Below, piece after piece: positions 36,487 through 44,480 of a stretch of 64,000 bases of DNA. This stretch comes from Spirochaetaceae bacterium. GTDB lineage: Bacteria; Spirochaetota; Spirochaetia; Treponematales; Breznakiellaceae. The stretch spans positions 1 to 64,000 of the forward strand of contig JAISOA010000004.1 in assembly GCA_031275945.1 (NCBI GenBank), read 5' to 3'. Both the position numbers and the translations under genes were made by a program. The notes beneath the pieces are model-generated. The model was not told the DNA's origin. It saw only the letters and a program-made list of their open reading frames with translations, and made no database searches. The stretch's first letter is position 1. Every line of letters begins with the position of its first letter.

Positions 36487-37457
36487 CCGTGATCGATCCG
36501 GGCTTTCTTACCACCGTTCAGGACCAGGGGCGAAGGGGATATATGGACAGGGGCTTTTCCCCCGCCGGCGCCCTGGACGGCTTTTCCTTTAGGCTTGCAA
36601 ACTTTCTTGTGGGAAATCCCCTGGAGGAGGCGGCGCTGGAAATTACCCTCCGGGGCCCTTCTATGATGTTTGACGGCGCCGGATTTATCGCCCTTACAGG
36701 AGCGGATATACAGCCCCTGCTTAACGGAAAACCCCTGGCCATGAACCGTTCCGCGGCGGTTGCACCGGGGGACATCCTCTATACCTCCTTTGCGCTCTGC
36801 GGCCTGCGGAGTTACCTTGCCGTCGCAGGGGGCTTGGATATTGCCAAGGTCTTGGGGAGCCGTTCCACAAACCTTAAAGCCCGCCTGGGGGGCTTTAAGG
36901 GAAGAAAACTTGAATCGCAGGACCATATTAAATTTCCCCGGATTCCCCCGGGGGAACATGGCATTCAGAGCTGTGAAGGCAGATCCTTTGTGCCCCCCCG
37001 GCGGGGAATTTTGAAGGGCCTTGGACTAATCCGCCCGTACACCCCAGCGGAGCCCCTGCTCCTTCATGTAGCGGAAGGCAGGCAGGCGCGGCTTTTTAGC
37101 CTCCGGGGGCTTCGTACTTTTTACGGATCTCTGTATACGGTGGAAAACGACAGCGACCGTATGGGGATACGCCTGGAGGGTCCCGCAGTGGCTGCCGCGG
37201 GAGATGCCGGCATTGTGTCCGACGGCATAGCCCTGGGGGCAGTCCAGGTTCCCGGATCGGGAAAGCCGATTGTCCTTTTACACGACCGGCAAACCACCGG
37301 GGGCTATGCAAAGATAGGAGCCGTTATTACCCGGGATCTGTGGCTTTTGGCCCAGGCCCCGGGGGGATCGGCGGTCCGTTTTAAGCGAATAGATCCCCGG
37401 CGGGCAGAAAGGATCTATATCAAAACCGAAAAAACAATTAAACTTCTTATGAGCTAA
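36477..37457 (+). CDS. pxpC: 5-oxoprolinase subunit C (PxpC/KipA)
   Basis: 326 residues. Biotin-carboxylase-like PxpC pattern: FLTTVQDQGRRGYMDRGFSP, ALTGADIQPLLNG and YLAVAGGLD. The usual C-terminal TTGGYAKIGAVI is intact. GTG 36477 is 6 nt from AAGGAG; ATG 36483, overlapping the pxpB stop as ATGA, is the alternative. Acts as a complex with PxpB. There is a 56-nt gap to the DUF1445 gene. Confidence 0.92.
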   Translation: MGMTVIDPGFLTTVQDQGRRGYMDRGFSPAGALDGFSFRLANFLVGNPLEEAALEITLRGPSMMFDGAGFIALTGADIQPLLNGKPLAMNRSAAVAPGDILYTSFALCGLRSYLAVAGGLDIAKVLGSRSTNLKARLGGFKGRKLESQDHIKFPRIPPGEHGIQSCEGRSFVPPRRGILKGLGLIRPYTPAEPLLLHVAEGRQARLFSLRGLRTFYGSLYTVENDSDRMGIRLEGPAVAAAGDAGIVSDGIALGAVQVPGSGKPIVLLHDRQTTGGYAKIGAVITRDLWLLAQAPGGSAVRFKRIDPRRAERIYIKTEKTIKLLMS

Positions 37458-37513
37458 TTCTACCTGCTTGGGTTATGATCTTGAGGGGGTCGATCCGGTT
37501 ATAAGGACAAACT

Positions 37514-38296
37514 ATGGACTATGCAAAATCAGCTCCCCGTGAAGTCCGGGCCCTTATCAGGGCAGAGAAAATTACCGGCCATACATCGGGGATGTGTGAT
37601 GGATACGCCCAGGCAAATCTGGCGGTTCTTCCTGCGGAATATGCCTACGATTTTCTTCTTTTTACCCAGCGGAATCCCAAAAGTTGCCCGGTGCTGGAAG
37701 TAAGCGACAGGGGAAGCCGCAGCCTAAAAAAAATTGCCCCCGGCGCGGATATTGCCCGGGATATTCCCAGGTACCGGATCTATAAAAACGGCGTTCCGGA
37801 GGGGGAATATACGGATGTGTCAAAATTTTGGCGCGAAGACTTTGTAAGTTTTCTTATCGGATGCAGTTTTTCCTTTGAATCGGAGCTCATCGCCGGCGAT
37901 ATTCCCGTGCGCCACATTGAAGAGGGTAAAAACGTTCCCATGTACATAACAAACATTGACTGCGAAAGCGCCGGGATCTTCCACGGAAAAATGGTGGTAA
38001 GCATGCGGCCCCTTTTGCCGGAATTGGCGGTTAGGGCGGTAACCCTTACCGCCGCCATGCCCCGGGTTCACGGCGCCCCCGTTCATATCGGAGATCCGGA
38101 GAGCATTGGAATCGGCGATATTGCCAGGCCTGATTTTGGCGATCCGGTAACGATAAAGCAGGGAGAAACCCCTGTGTTTTGGGCCTGCGGCGTCACCCCC
38201 CAGTCGGTGATCATGAGCGCAAAACCCTCAATCGCTATCACCCATGCGCCGGGGCATATGCTTATTACGGATATAAAAAACGTGCTTTTAAAGTAG
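37514..38296 (+). CDS. DUF1445 (YcsI) protein, N-terminal half of D-glutamate cyclase
   Basis: 260 residues, the normal length for stand-alone DUF1445. Conserved stretches: RALIRAEKITGHTSGMCDGY, FLLFTQRNPKSCP, FLIGCSFSFESEL, MYITNIDCESAG and ITHAPGHMLITD. Bacterial members are usually annotated as putative hydro-lyases; the animal fusion with DUF4392 is a D-glutamate cyclase. Bacillus ycsI lies in the kip/pxp operon, the same linkage as here. AAGGA precedes the ATG. Expected to be cytoplasmic. Confidence 0.88.
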   Translation: MDYAKSAPREVRALIRAEKITGHTSGMCDGYAQANLAVLPAEYAYDFLLFTQRNPKSCPVLEVSDRGSRSLKKIAPGADIARDIPRYRIYKNGVPEGEYTDVSKFWREDFVSFLIGCSFSFESELIAGDIPVRHIEEGKNVPMYITNIDCESAGIFHGKMVVSMRPLLPELAVRAVTLTAAMPRVHGAPVHIGDPESIGIGDIARPDFGDPVTIKQGETPVFWACGVTPQSVIMSAKPSIAITHAPGHMLITDIKNVLLK

Positions 38297-38435
38297 CGTT
38301 GTTTAAAAATTAGAATTGTTCGGAAGCTTCAGTTTTCCGGACAAATTCCGCTAAAAATTGCAATTTTGCAGCCCTAGGGCGAGAAATTGCAAGACCAGTG
38401 AGACAAGCAACCGGGTTGTTGAAATACATCCAATA
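38297..38435 (-). repeat. degraded three-palindrome repeat before pxpA
   Basis: It keeps the order of the reverse-oriented element (GTTGTTTAAAAA, then CTTCAGTTTT, CCGCTAAAAATTGCA, then CAACCGGGTTGTTGAAA), but each palindrome has changed or gained inserts. TTGCAATTT...AAATTGCAA with GCCC/GGGC inside is a new compensating stem. Old or divergent copy; boundaries are approximate. Confidence 0.6.
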
Positions 38436-38447
38436 GAGGTTTAGGGT
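38419..38447 (+). promoter_or_regulatory. candidate promoter of pxpA inside the degraded repeat
   Basis: TTGAAA (38419-38424), a 17-nt spacer and TAGGGT (38442-38447), 10 nt before the ATG. The -35 is formed by the repeat's GGGTTGTTGAAA end. Confidence 0.4.
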
Positions 38448-38457
38448 TTGGAATTTC

Positions 38458-39231
38458 ATGACAAGGGTTGATGTAAACTGCGATCTGGGGGAAAGCTTTG
38501 GCCCCTGGAAAATGGGCCGGGATGAAGAAATTATTCCCCTGGTTTCTTCCGCCAATATTGCCTGCGGTTTCCATGGGGGGGATCCCCTGGTAATGCAGAG
38601 GACCGTTGCTCTGGTTAAAAAGCACGGTGTGGCGGCGGGAGCCCATCCCGGCTTTCCCGACTTGGCGGGGTTCGGAAGGCGATATATGGGCCTTTACCCC
38701 GAGGAAGTTAAAGCCGCGGTACAGTACCAGATCGGCGCCCTGGACGGGTTTTGCCGGGCCGCAGGCATTCCTCTGGTCCACGTAAAACCCCATGGGGCGC
38801 TTTACAATATGGCGGCCAAGGATATGAATTTGGCCCGGGCAATTGCAGAGGCGGTAAAAGAAATAAACCCCCGGCTTATCCTGCTTGTGCTGGCGGGAAG
38901 CTGCATGGCCGCCGCGGCAAAAGAGGCGGGGCTTGCCGCTGCCCAGGAAGTTTTCGCGGACCGCGCGTATGAAGAAGACGGATCCCTTTCTCCGCGCACC
39001 AAGCCCGGTTCAATGATCACCTGCGAAGATGAAGCTCTAAGCCGGGTGGTGGGTATGATACAGACCGGAAAGGTCCGCGCCATCACCGGCAAAGAAATCT
39101 CCGTTACGGCAGATTCGGTCTGTATCCATGGCGACAATGAAAAGGCCCTGGTGTTTGCGCAGAAACTTACCGGGGCATTTGCCCGGGAGGGAATTTCCGT
39201 GGTTCCCCTTTCGCAGATCTGCGGGGTTTAA
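38458..39231 (+). CDS. pxpA: 5-oxoprolinase subunit A (PxpA/LamB-YcsF family)
   Basis: 257 residues. Strong family pattern: VDVNCDLGESFGPW, ANIACGFHGGDP, GAHPGFPDLAGFGRR, HVKPHGALYN and EVFADRAYEEDGSL. PxpA binds 5-oxoproline and opens the ring with PxpBC and ATP. It is separated from the DUF1445 gene by 161 nt of repeat with its own likely promoter, so it may be expressed partly on its own. Its stop overlaps the stop of the convergent deacetylase gene. Confidence 0.95.
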   Translation: MTRVDVNCDLGESFGPWKMGRDEEIIPLVSSANIACGFHGGDPLVMQRTVALVKKHGVAAGAHPGFPDLAGFGRRYMGLYPEEVKAAVQYQIGALDGFCRAAGIPLVHVKPHGALYNMAAKDMNLARAIAEAVKEINPRLILLVLAGSCMAAAAKEAGLAAAQEVFADRAYEEDGSLSPRTKPGSMITCEDEALSRVVGMIQTGKVRAITGKEISVTADSVCIHGDNEKALVFAQKLTGAFAREGISVVPLSQICGV

Positions 39232-40505
39232 AAATCTGCCGGTCCTTCGCCGGATCCGGCCTGTCGAAGGCTCCTAAGAAAATGCCCGGCGGGTTCCCAG
39301 GCCCGTTCTCCATAACCCCCGGCCTGGATCCATGCGGAGGGAATGCCCCGGTCCACGGCATACCGGTATACCAGACGGTCCCGCCGCAGGCACTGGTTTA
39401 AGGTAAGTTTAAGAAGGGCACTTGAAGGAAGACCGTCGTGTTCATACGGGTCCGCCCCGTCCACCACCAGTATAAGATCCGGATTCTGCCCCCGCCGTTC
39501 CGCGGAGATGCGTTCCAGGCGGCCGATGCCCTCCTTAAGCCGGGGGATATACTCCGCCTCTTCCCCTCTGGCTATGCCGATGTCCACGTCCGAAGGCGCC
39601 AGGGGCGCCCGGCCCGGAACCGCCCCTGTGAGGGTTTCTTCGTCCAGGGGCCAGCCCCGGGCCATGTGAATTGACAGGGTAAGGATCCGGGGCTTGCAGC
39701 TTTCCCTGTTTCCCGCACCGGCTCCGCCTTGTTCATGGACCATGCGGATTAGTTCGGCGGTTCCGTCCCCCTTGTGGGCGTCCAGATCTATGATCCATAT
39801 AAGGCGCACCGGGTTTTTTTTTCCAAGCAGTTCAGGTGGATCCCGTAAGATCTTTACCGCGGCGATGGACACATCGTTGATCAGGCAGAAACCCGATCCC
39901 GATTCATACCGGGCATGGTGCATACCCCCCCCCAGGTAGTAGCAAAAACCCGGTCCCGGAGACAGGGCAAGCCGGCAGGCAAGGTACGTACCGGCCGTCT
40001 GGGCCAGAAGAAGTTTAAACAGTTCCGCCAGGGGTTTTACGGCCTTCTCAGGCTCGTAGCGGTGGGGCCTTCCCTGGGGATCAAGAAGTTCGTATGCCCG
40101 GAGCAGTTCCCGTTCCAAAGGCCCCTGTACCGTATGCGCCCCCGGTGTACCGGCTTCCCCCGCATCTGCTGCGGAATTTTTCCGGTGATTTCCCCCAGGG
40201 TTTCCGTAGAGGGCGGCGATAAAGTCCCTGTGGTGAACCCGTTCCAGATCCTGCCGGGAAATCACCGCCGCCTGTTCCCCCTCCGGTTCCGGAATACCGG
40301 CCCCTAAGCCCGCGGCTTCCAGGTACTGTATGGCGCCGGTGATGGTAAAAACCGGTCCGGGATAGGGCAGGGTGTTTCCCCGGGTGCCGGGGAAAAAATG
40401 CTTTTCCAGAAATTCCAGAACCCGCTCCGCCCGGTTTGGCGCGATGGGGAGCATGATGCCGTAATCCCGAAAGCGGATAGCAAGGGATGGATCGCTGAGT
40501 ATCAC
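39228..40505 (-). CDS. histone-deacetylase-fold (AcuC/APAH-like) hydrolase
   Basis: 425 residues; starts at GTG 40505 with GGAGG 8 nt upstream. Arginase/HDAC fold: HHRDF, the active-site YYLGGGMHHARY, GFCLINDVSIAA, the Zn ligands in IIDLDAHKGDGT, and VVDGADPYEHDGL. Bacterial members deacetylate acetylated proteins, polyamines or other small amides. It is longer than AcuC-type (~380) because of inserts near residues 100-150 and 240. Convergent with pxpA (stops overlap), so it is not in that operon. Substrate unknown. Confidence 0.85.
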   Translation of the reverse strand: MILSDPSLAIRFRDYGIMLPIAPNRAERVLEFLEKHFFPGTRGNTLPYPGPVFTITGAIQYLEAAGLGAGIPEPEGEQAAVISRQDLERVHHRDFIAALYGNPGGNHRKNSAADAGEAGTPGAHTVQGPLERELLRAYELLDPQGRPHRYEPEKAVKPLAELFKLLLAQTAGTYLACRLALSPGPGFCYYLGGGMHHARYESGSGFCLINDVSIAAVKILRDPPELLGKKNPVRLIWIIDLDAHKGDGTAELIRMVHEQGGAGAGNRESCKPRILTLSIHMARGWPLDEETLTGAVPGRAPLAPSDVDIGIARGEEAEYIPRLKEGIGRLERISAERRGQNPDLILVVDGADPYEHDGLPSSALLKLTLNQCLRRDRLVYRYAVDRGIPSAWIQAGGYGERAWEPAGHFLRSLRQAGSGEGPADF

Positions 40506-40608
40506 CTAAAAAACCTCCGTTGTCTGTTTTATCCTTGAATGGATCCCGTACAACAAGTGGACCGGCGCGCCTATGGAAGTATATAAAGTTTTTGGGGTAA
40601 AATAAACT

Positions 40609-41379
40609 ATGGCGGACATAGTTAGCCTTATTCCCTATAATTTAGATATCCGGCAATTGGCGGCGCTTATGGCGGGCTGTATTTGTTTTGGCATCTCAAA
40701 GACGGGGCTTAACGGTATCTCTATTATCGCAGTTCCTCTGTTTGCCCTGGTATTCGGCGCCAAGGAATCCACCGGTTTGGTGCTGCCCCTAATCTGTTTT
40801 GCCGATCTATTTGCGGTGATCTACTACCGCCGTCATGCGGAATGGAATTATATATGGCCCCTTATTCCCTGGGCTTTAGCAGGCTTTGCCTTGGCCCTGG
40901 GGGCGGATCATTTTATCCATACAAACCGGGGTTTTAAAATTCTTATCGGTATCTGTGTCATTGCCGGTCTTATCGTAATGGTGTGGAACGAACTGCGGAA
41001 CCGGGAGGGCGCAAAACTTTCCGGAGGATTGGGAATTGCGGCATTCTTTGGCATCATGGGGGGCTTTTCTACTATGATAGGCAACGCCGCAGGTCCCATC
41101 ATGTCGGTGTTTCTCCTTTCGGTCCGGCTGCCCAAGGAAAGTTTTGTGGGAACCGCGGCCTGGTTTTTCCTTATCGTTAATTATCTTAAAATCCCCCTGC
41201 AAACCCTGGTGTGGCACAATATCTCTCTACGGACCCTGTGGTTCGATCTGTATATGGTGCCCTTTATCCTCTTAGGAATGGGTTTGGGCATTCTTTTTGT
41301 GAAGGGAGTGAATAATAACCAGTACCGCATCATTACATGTGCCCTGACGTTTGTCTCGGCGGTGCTGTTGTTCCTGTAG
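40609..41379 (+). CDS. TauE/SafE-family membrane exporter
   Basis: 256 residues with about eight hydrophobic helices in two repeats, each containing the family-like G(I/F)SKTGLNG (residues ~27-35) and GNAAGPIMSVFLL segments. The family moves sulfite, sulfonates or other organic anions. TAAAAT (40598-40603) ends 5 nt before the ATG with no Shine-Dalgarno and no clear -35, another leaderless-looking start. The shikimate kinase gene follows directly. Substrate unknown. Confidence 0.82.
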   Translation: MADIVSLIPYNLDIRQLAALMAGCICFGISKTGLNGISIIAVPLFALVFGAKESTGLVLPLICFADLFAVIYYRRHAEWNYIWPLIPWALAGFALALGADHFIHTNRGFKILIGICVIAGLIVMVWNELRNREGAKLSGGLGIAAFFGIMGGFSTMIGNAAGPIMSVFLLSVRLPKESFVGTAAWFFLIVNYLKIPLQTLVWHNISLRTLWFDLYMVPFILLGMGLGILFVKGVNNNQYRIITCALTFVSAVLLFL

Positions 41380-41387
41380 GAATTTCC

Positions 41388-41918
41388 GTGGCATTTATCG
41401 TACTCCTGGGGCCGAAACATTCGGGAAAAACCAGCGCCGGCGCCGCGTTGGCCCGGCGGCTGACCCTGCAGTTTTATGATCTGGATATGCTTATCGAGGA
41501 AAGGACCGGCAAAAGCCCCCGGACCCTTTACCGCGCCGGGCCGGAAATATTCCGCCGCGAGGAAGTTGGGGCCCTGACCGCCCTTTTGGACAAAACCGGC
41601 GGCGGCATTTTAGCCGGTGGAGGGGGTATCATCGATAATCCCCCCGCCCTGAGCCGCTTGCAGGATCATGTTACCGTGGCCCTGGAAGTTTCGGCGGAAA
41701 CAGCCTGGGCTCGCATAGCCGGAGGGGGAAAGGAACTTCCCCCCTTCCTCCGGGGGGAAAGTATGGAAGCTTCCAAAGAAAAGCACCGGATCCTCCACGA
41801 GGAGCGCAGCGGCGCGTACCGGATCTTTGCCCGGTACCGGATCTGCGCCGAAGGGAAATCATCGGAAGAGCTGGCCGCTGAACTTTGCCGCCTGGTGCAA
41901 GGAGCGGCGGGCCTGTAA
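41388..41918 (+). CDS. aroK: shikimate kinase
   Basis: 176 residues from GTG 41388, which has TAGGA just upstream. P-loop GPKHSGKTSAG, shikimate-binding DLDMLIEERTGKS and FRREEVGAL, and GGGGIIDNP. It phosphorylates shikimate in the same pathway that begins with the DAHP synthase at the window start. An ATG at 41337 would need a 43-nt overlap with the exporter gene and adds 17 odd residues. The lid region (GGGKELPPFLRGE) is somewhat altered but keeps the Arg. Confidence 0.88.
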   Translation: MAFIVLLGPKHSGKTSAGAALARRLTLQFYDLDMLIEERTGKSPRTLYRAGPEIFRREEVGALTALLDKTGGGILAGGGGIIDNPPALSRLQDHVTVALEVSAETAWARIAGGGKELPPFLRGESMEASKEKHRILHEERSGAYRIFARYRICAEGKSSEELAAELCRLVQGAAGL

Positions 41919-42032
41919 ATTTCCGAACCGCCCGGGACAGGATCTGCATACCCCGCAGCGATGGAGCTCCGTGAAACCCCTCGTAACATCTAAGCGGGTC
42001 CATTGTCCTTACATCCGGTTTTATGTATACTG

Positions 42033-42141
42033 GACTTGTTCAATAACCCGGTTGGTTATTGAACAAGTCTAGGCAAAATGCTCTGCATTTTGCTGTTTTC
42101 AAGCGGTTGTTGTTTAAAAACTGAAGTTATTAAACAACTCT
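42033..42141 (+). repeat. three-palindrome repeat, copy C
   Basis: Full-length copy differing from copy A at only three positions (CTCTGC, TTTTCAAG and GTTATT). It fills the aroK to PstS-like gap, preceded by TG and followed by A as in the other copies. Two of the three changes fall in stems: one leaves a G-T pair, the other an unpaired position. Confidence 0.95.
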
Positions 42142-42189
42142 ACTATATCGTCGCTATTTCTATAGATGGGATTTTTAAGGAAGGTGTCT

Positions 42190-43176
42190 ATGTATAAATC
42201 CGTGGCCGTTGCAGTTCTACTGGTGTGTACCGGCGTTTTTTTGTACCCCCAGGAAGACAGAAGGCTGGAGCAGGAGAAGAGCGTCGCCGGTTTAAACCGG
42301 CAGCTTACCGAAAGTTTGCATCCCCTGGATTATGCCCCCTTTGTTAGCGGTACAAAAGTAACGATTTTAAATGAGCCGGTGGATATTAATTTTACCGGCG
42401 AGTTGCCCCGGTTGAACGGCGCCACCGCCGCCTTTCCCGTGTACGCCGCCTTTGTCCAGGCCCTGTATCCCCCGGATACTTATTACGCCCGGCGTAAGAT
42501 ACTGGACTGTTCTACCACCAGGTATGCATACGAGGCCCTGGTAGAGGGAAGGGCCGATATTATTTTCTGTTACGCCCCCTCGAAAGAACAAAAGCAAATG
42601 GCCGCGGAAAAGGGGTTGCAGTATCACATGGTTCCCATTTGCAAGGACGCCTTTGTGTTTTTTGTCAATAAAAACAATCCCGTCCAGGATATGTCACTGC
42701 GGCAGATCAGGGATATTTATACGGGACGCATTAGCAACTGGAAAGACCTGGGGGGTAACGAGGAAGAGATCATGGCCTATCAGCGGAACAACGGAAGCGG
42801 CAGTCAGACGGCTTTTCTTGCCCTTATGGGGGATGAAACCGCCATACGGGAGCCCCCAAGTGAGCAGGTGATTGAGGGCATGGGAATGATGATCCAACGG
42901 GTGGCGGATTACAGAAACGGTATGGGGGCCCTGGGGTATTCATTCCGGTTTTTTACCCAGGAAATGGCGGGGAATAATTTGATCCGGCTTATGTCTATAG
43001 ACGGGACTAGTCCCACGGTGGCAAATATACGAAACGGGCAGTATCCCTTTACGGAAACCCTTTATGCCATTACCACCGGCAATGAAAGCCCCGATGTCCA
43101 AAAATTTCTGGATTGGGTGGTGTCCGATCAGGGGCAGCGTTTAATTGAAAAAGTAGGGTACGTTCCGGTTAGGTAA
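42190..43176 (+). CDS. PstS-like phosphate-type periplasmic binding protein
   Basis: 328 residues from ATG 42190, set by AAGGAAGGTG. An N-terminal signal segment (VAVAVLLVCTGVFLYPQ) is followed by a PstS-like fold: LPRLNGATAAFPVYAAF, LVEGRADIIFCYAPS, IRDIYTGRISNWKDLGG and NNGSGSQTAF. The last two are the usual phosphate-loop region. No pst transporter genes are adjacent, so it may serve as a sensor or an orphan receptor. The lipobox would be LLVC, unusual but possible in spirochaetes. It precedes leuB by 12 nt on the same strand. Confidence 0.85.
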   Translation: MYKSVAVAVLLVCTGVFLYPQEDRRLEQEKSVAGLNRQLTESLHPLDYAPFVSGTKVTILNEPVDINFTGELPRLNGATAAFPVYAAFVQALYPPDTYYARRKILDCSTTRYAYEALVEGRADIIFCYAPSKEQKQMAAEKGLQYHMVPICKDAFVFFVNKNNPVQDMSLRQIRDIYTGRISNWKDLGGNEEEIMAYQRNNGSGSQTAFLALMGDETAIREPPSEQVIEGMGMMIQRVADYRNGMGALGYSFRFFTQEMAGNNLIRLMSIDGTSPTVANIRNGQYPFTETLYAITTGNESPDVQKFLDWVVSDQGQRLIEKVGYVPVR

Positions 43177-43188
43177 GGAAGACGGTCT

Positions 43189-44340
43189 ATGGGTAATTAT
43201 AAAATAGCGCTGATCCCCGGAGACGGCATAGGGCCTGAAGTGATCTCCCCCGCCGTGGATGTTCTTGTTGCCCTGGCAGACAAATTCGGCCACAGCTTTA
43301 CCTATATCCCCCTTGAGGCGGGGGGCTGCGCCGTGGACCGCTATGGCAAACCCCTGCCGGAGGGGGTGCTGGAAACGGTTCGGGAATGTCATGCCCTGCT
43401 TCTGGGGGCGGTGGGCGGGCCAAAGTGGGATACGCTCCCCGGCAACCGGCGTCCCGAACAGGCCTTGCTTGCCCTGCGGAAGGGGCTGGGGGTTTTTGCC
43501 AACCTTAGGCCCGCGATCCTTCTTCCCCAGCTGCGGGATGCCTGTCCGCTTAAAGAAGCAATTCTTGCCGGCCCCCCTGCGGACAATTCGCCTAAGGGTA
43601 GAACGGGAACAGCGGCGGGCTTTGACCTCCTTATTGTGCGGGAACTTACCGGGGGCTTGTACTTCGGCCGGCGGGGACGTTCCGCCGGCGGCAATTCCGC
43701 GTTTGATACCGAAACTTATTCCCGCAAGGAAATAGACCGGGTCCTGCGGGTGGGCTTTGACGCGGCCCGGCGGCGGCGGCGCAAAGTTACCGTGGTGGAC
43801 AAGGCCAATGTACTTGAAAGCTCCCGGCTCTGGCGGGAGGTGGCTAAAGATGTGATGCAAGAATACCCGGACATTACGACGGATTTTCTTTATGTCGATA
43901 ACGCCGCAATGCAGCTTATATCTTCCCCCGGACAGTTCGATGTCATCATCACCTCCAATCTTTTTGGAGACATACTATCCGACGAAGCGTCGGTGCTTAC
44001 CGGATCAATCGGCATGCTCCCTTCGGCAAGCCTGGGTCCCGGTGGAGAGGCAGGGTCAAGGTTTGGCATCTACGAACCGATCCACGGTTCCGCCCCTGAC
44101 ATTGCGAACAAGGATATGGCCAATCCTCTGGGAACCATACTGTCCGCGGCCATGATGCTCCGCTATTCCTTGGGCCTGGAACAGGAAGCCCTGACCGTGG
44201 AGAGGGCGGTGAACGCCGTGCTGGACTCAGGACTCCGTACCGCCGACATTGCCCGGCGTGACAAAACAACCGGCGGACAAAACGAACGGCTTGTGGGGAC
44301 CGGAGAAATGGGCGCGGCGGTGATTCGGGCCTTGAACTAA
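43189..44340 (+). CDS. leuB: 3-isopropylmalate dehydrogenase
   Basis: 383 residues, slightly longer than the usual ~360 owing to an insert around PADNSPKGRTGTAAG. Key segments: IPGDGIGPEV, the substrate Args in the LRPAI region and in RELTGGLYFG, Tyr in FDTETYSRKEI, Lys in VDKANVLESSRLW, and NLFGDILSDEAS and GSAPDIANKDMANP. It oxidises 3-isopropylmalate with NAD in leucine synthesis. AAGGAAG precedes the ATG. Sharing a transcript with a PstS-like gene is odd; no other leu genes are in the window. Confidence 0.93.
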   Translation: MGNYKIALIPGDGIGPEVISPAVDVLVALADKFGHSFTYIPLEAGGCAVDRYGKPLPEGVLETVRECHALLLGAVGGPKWDTLPGNRRPEQALLALRKGLGVFANLRPAILLPQLRDACPLKEAILAGPPADNSPKGRTGTAAGFDLLIVRELTGGLYFGRRGRSAGGNSAFDTETYSRKEIDRVLRVGFDAARRRRRKVTVVDKANVLESSRLWREVAKDVMQEYPDITTDFLYVDNAAMQLISSPGQFDVIITSNLFGDILSDEASVLTGSIGMLPSASLGPGGEAGSRFGIYEPIHGSAPDIANKDMANPLGTILSAAMMLRYSLGLEQEALTVERAVNAVLDSGLRTADIARRDKTTGGQNERLVGTGEMGAAVIRALN

Positions 44341-44392
44341 GGCAGAGCGCTGTTTTGTGCAGGTATCCGCCTGAATCCGGGGGAAAATACTG

Positions 44393-44445
44393 GGGTTGTT
44401 CAGAAACCGCAGCTTAGCGGATACCCGCCGGGTTATTGAAATAAG
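44393..44445 (-). repeat. fragment of the three-palindrome repeat
   Basis: GTTGTTCAGAAACCG at one end and CGGGTTATTGAAATAAG at the other resemble the two ends of the element, with the middle missing. The TTATTGAAATAAG variant also occurs beside copy B at 18486-18500. Confidence 0.45.
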
Positions 44446-44480
44446 CCCGCTGATTTCCGGAAGATCCGGGCCATGCCGTG

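Noticed and set aside
43561-43620. Frameshift in leuB around the PADNSPKG insert
   Set aside because: The frame is continuous, the flanking motifs are both intact, and a short loop insert explains the extra length.
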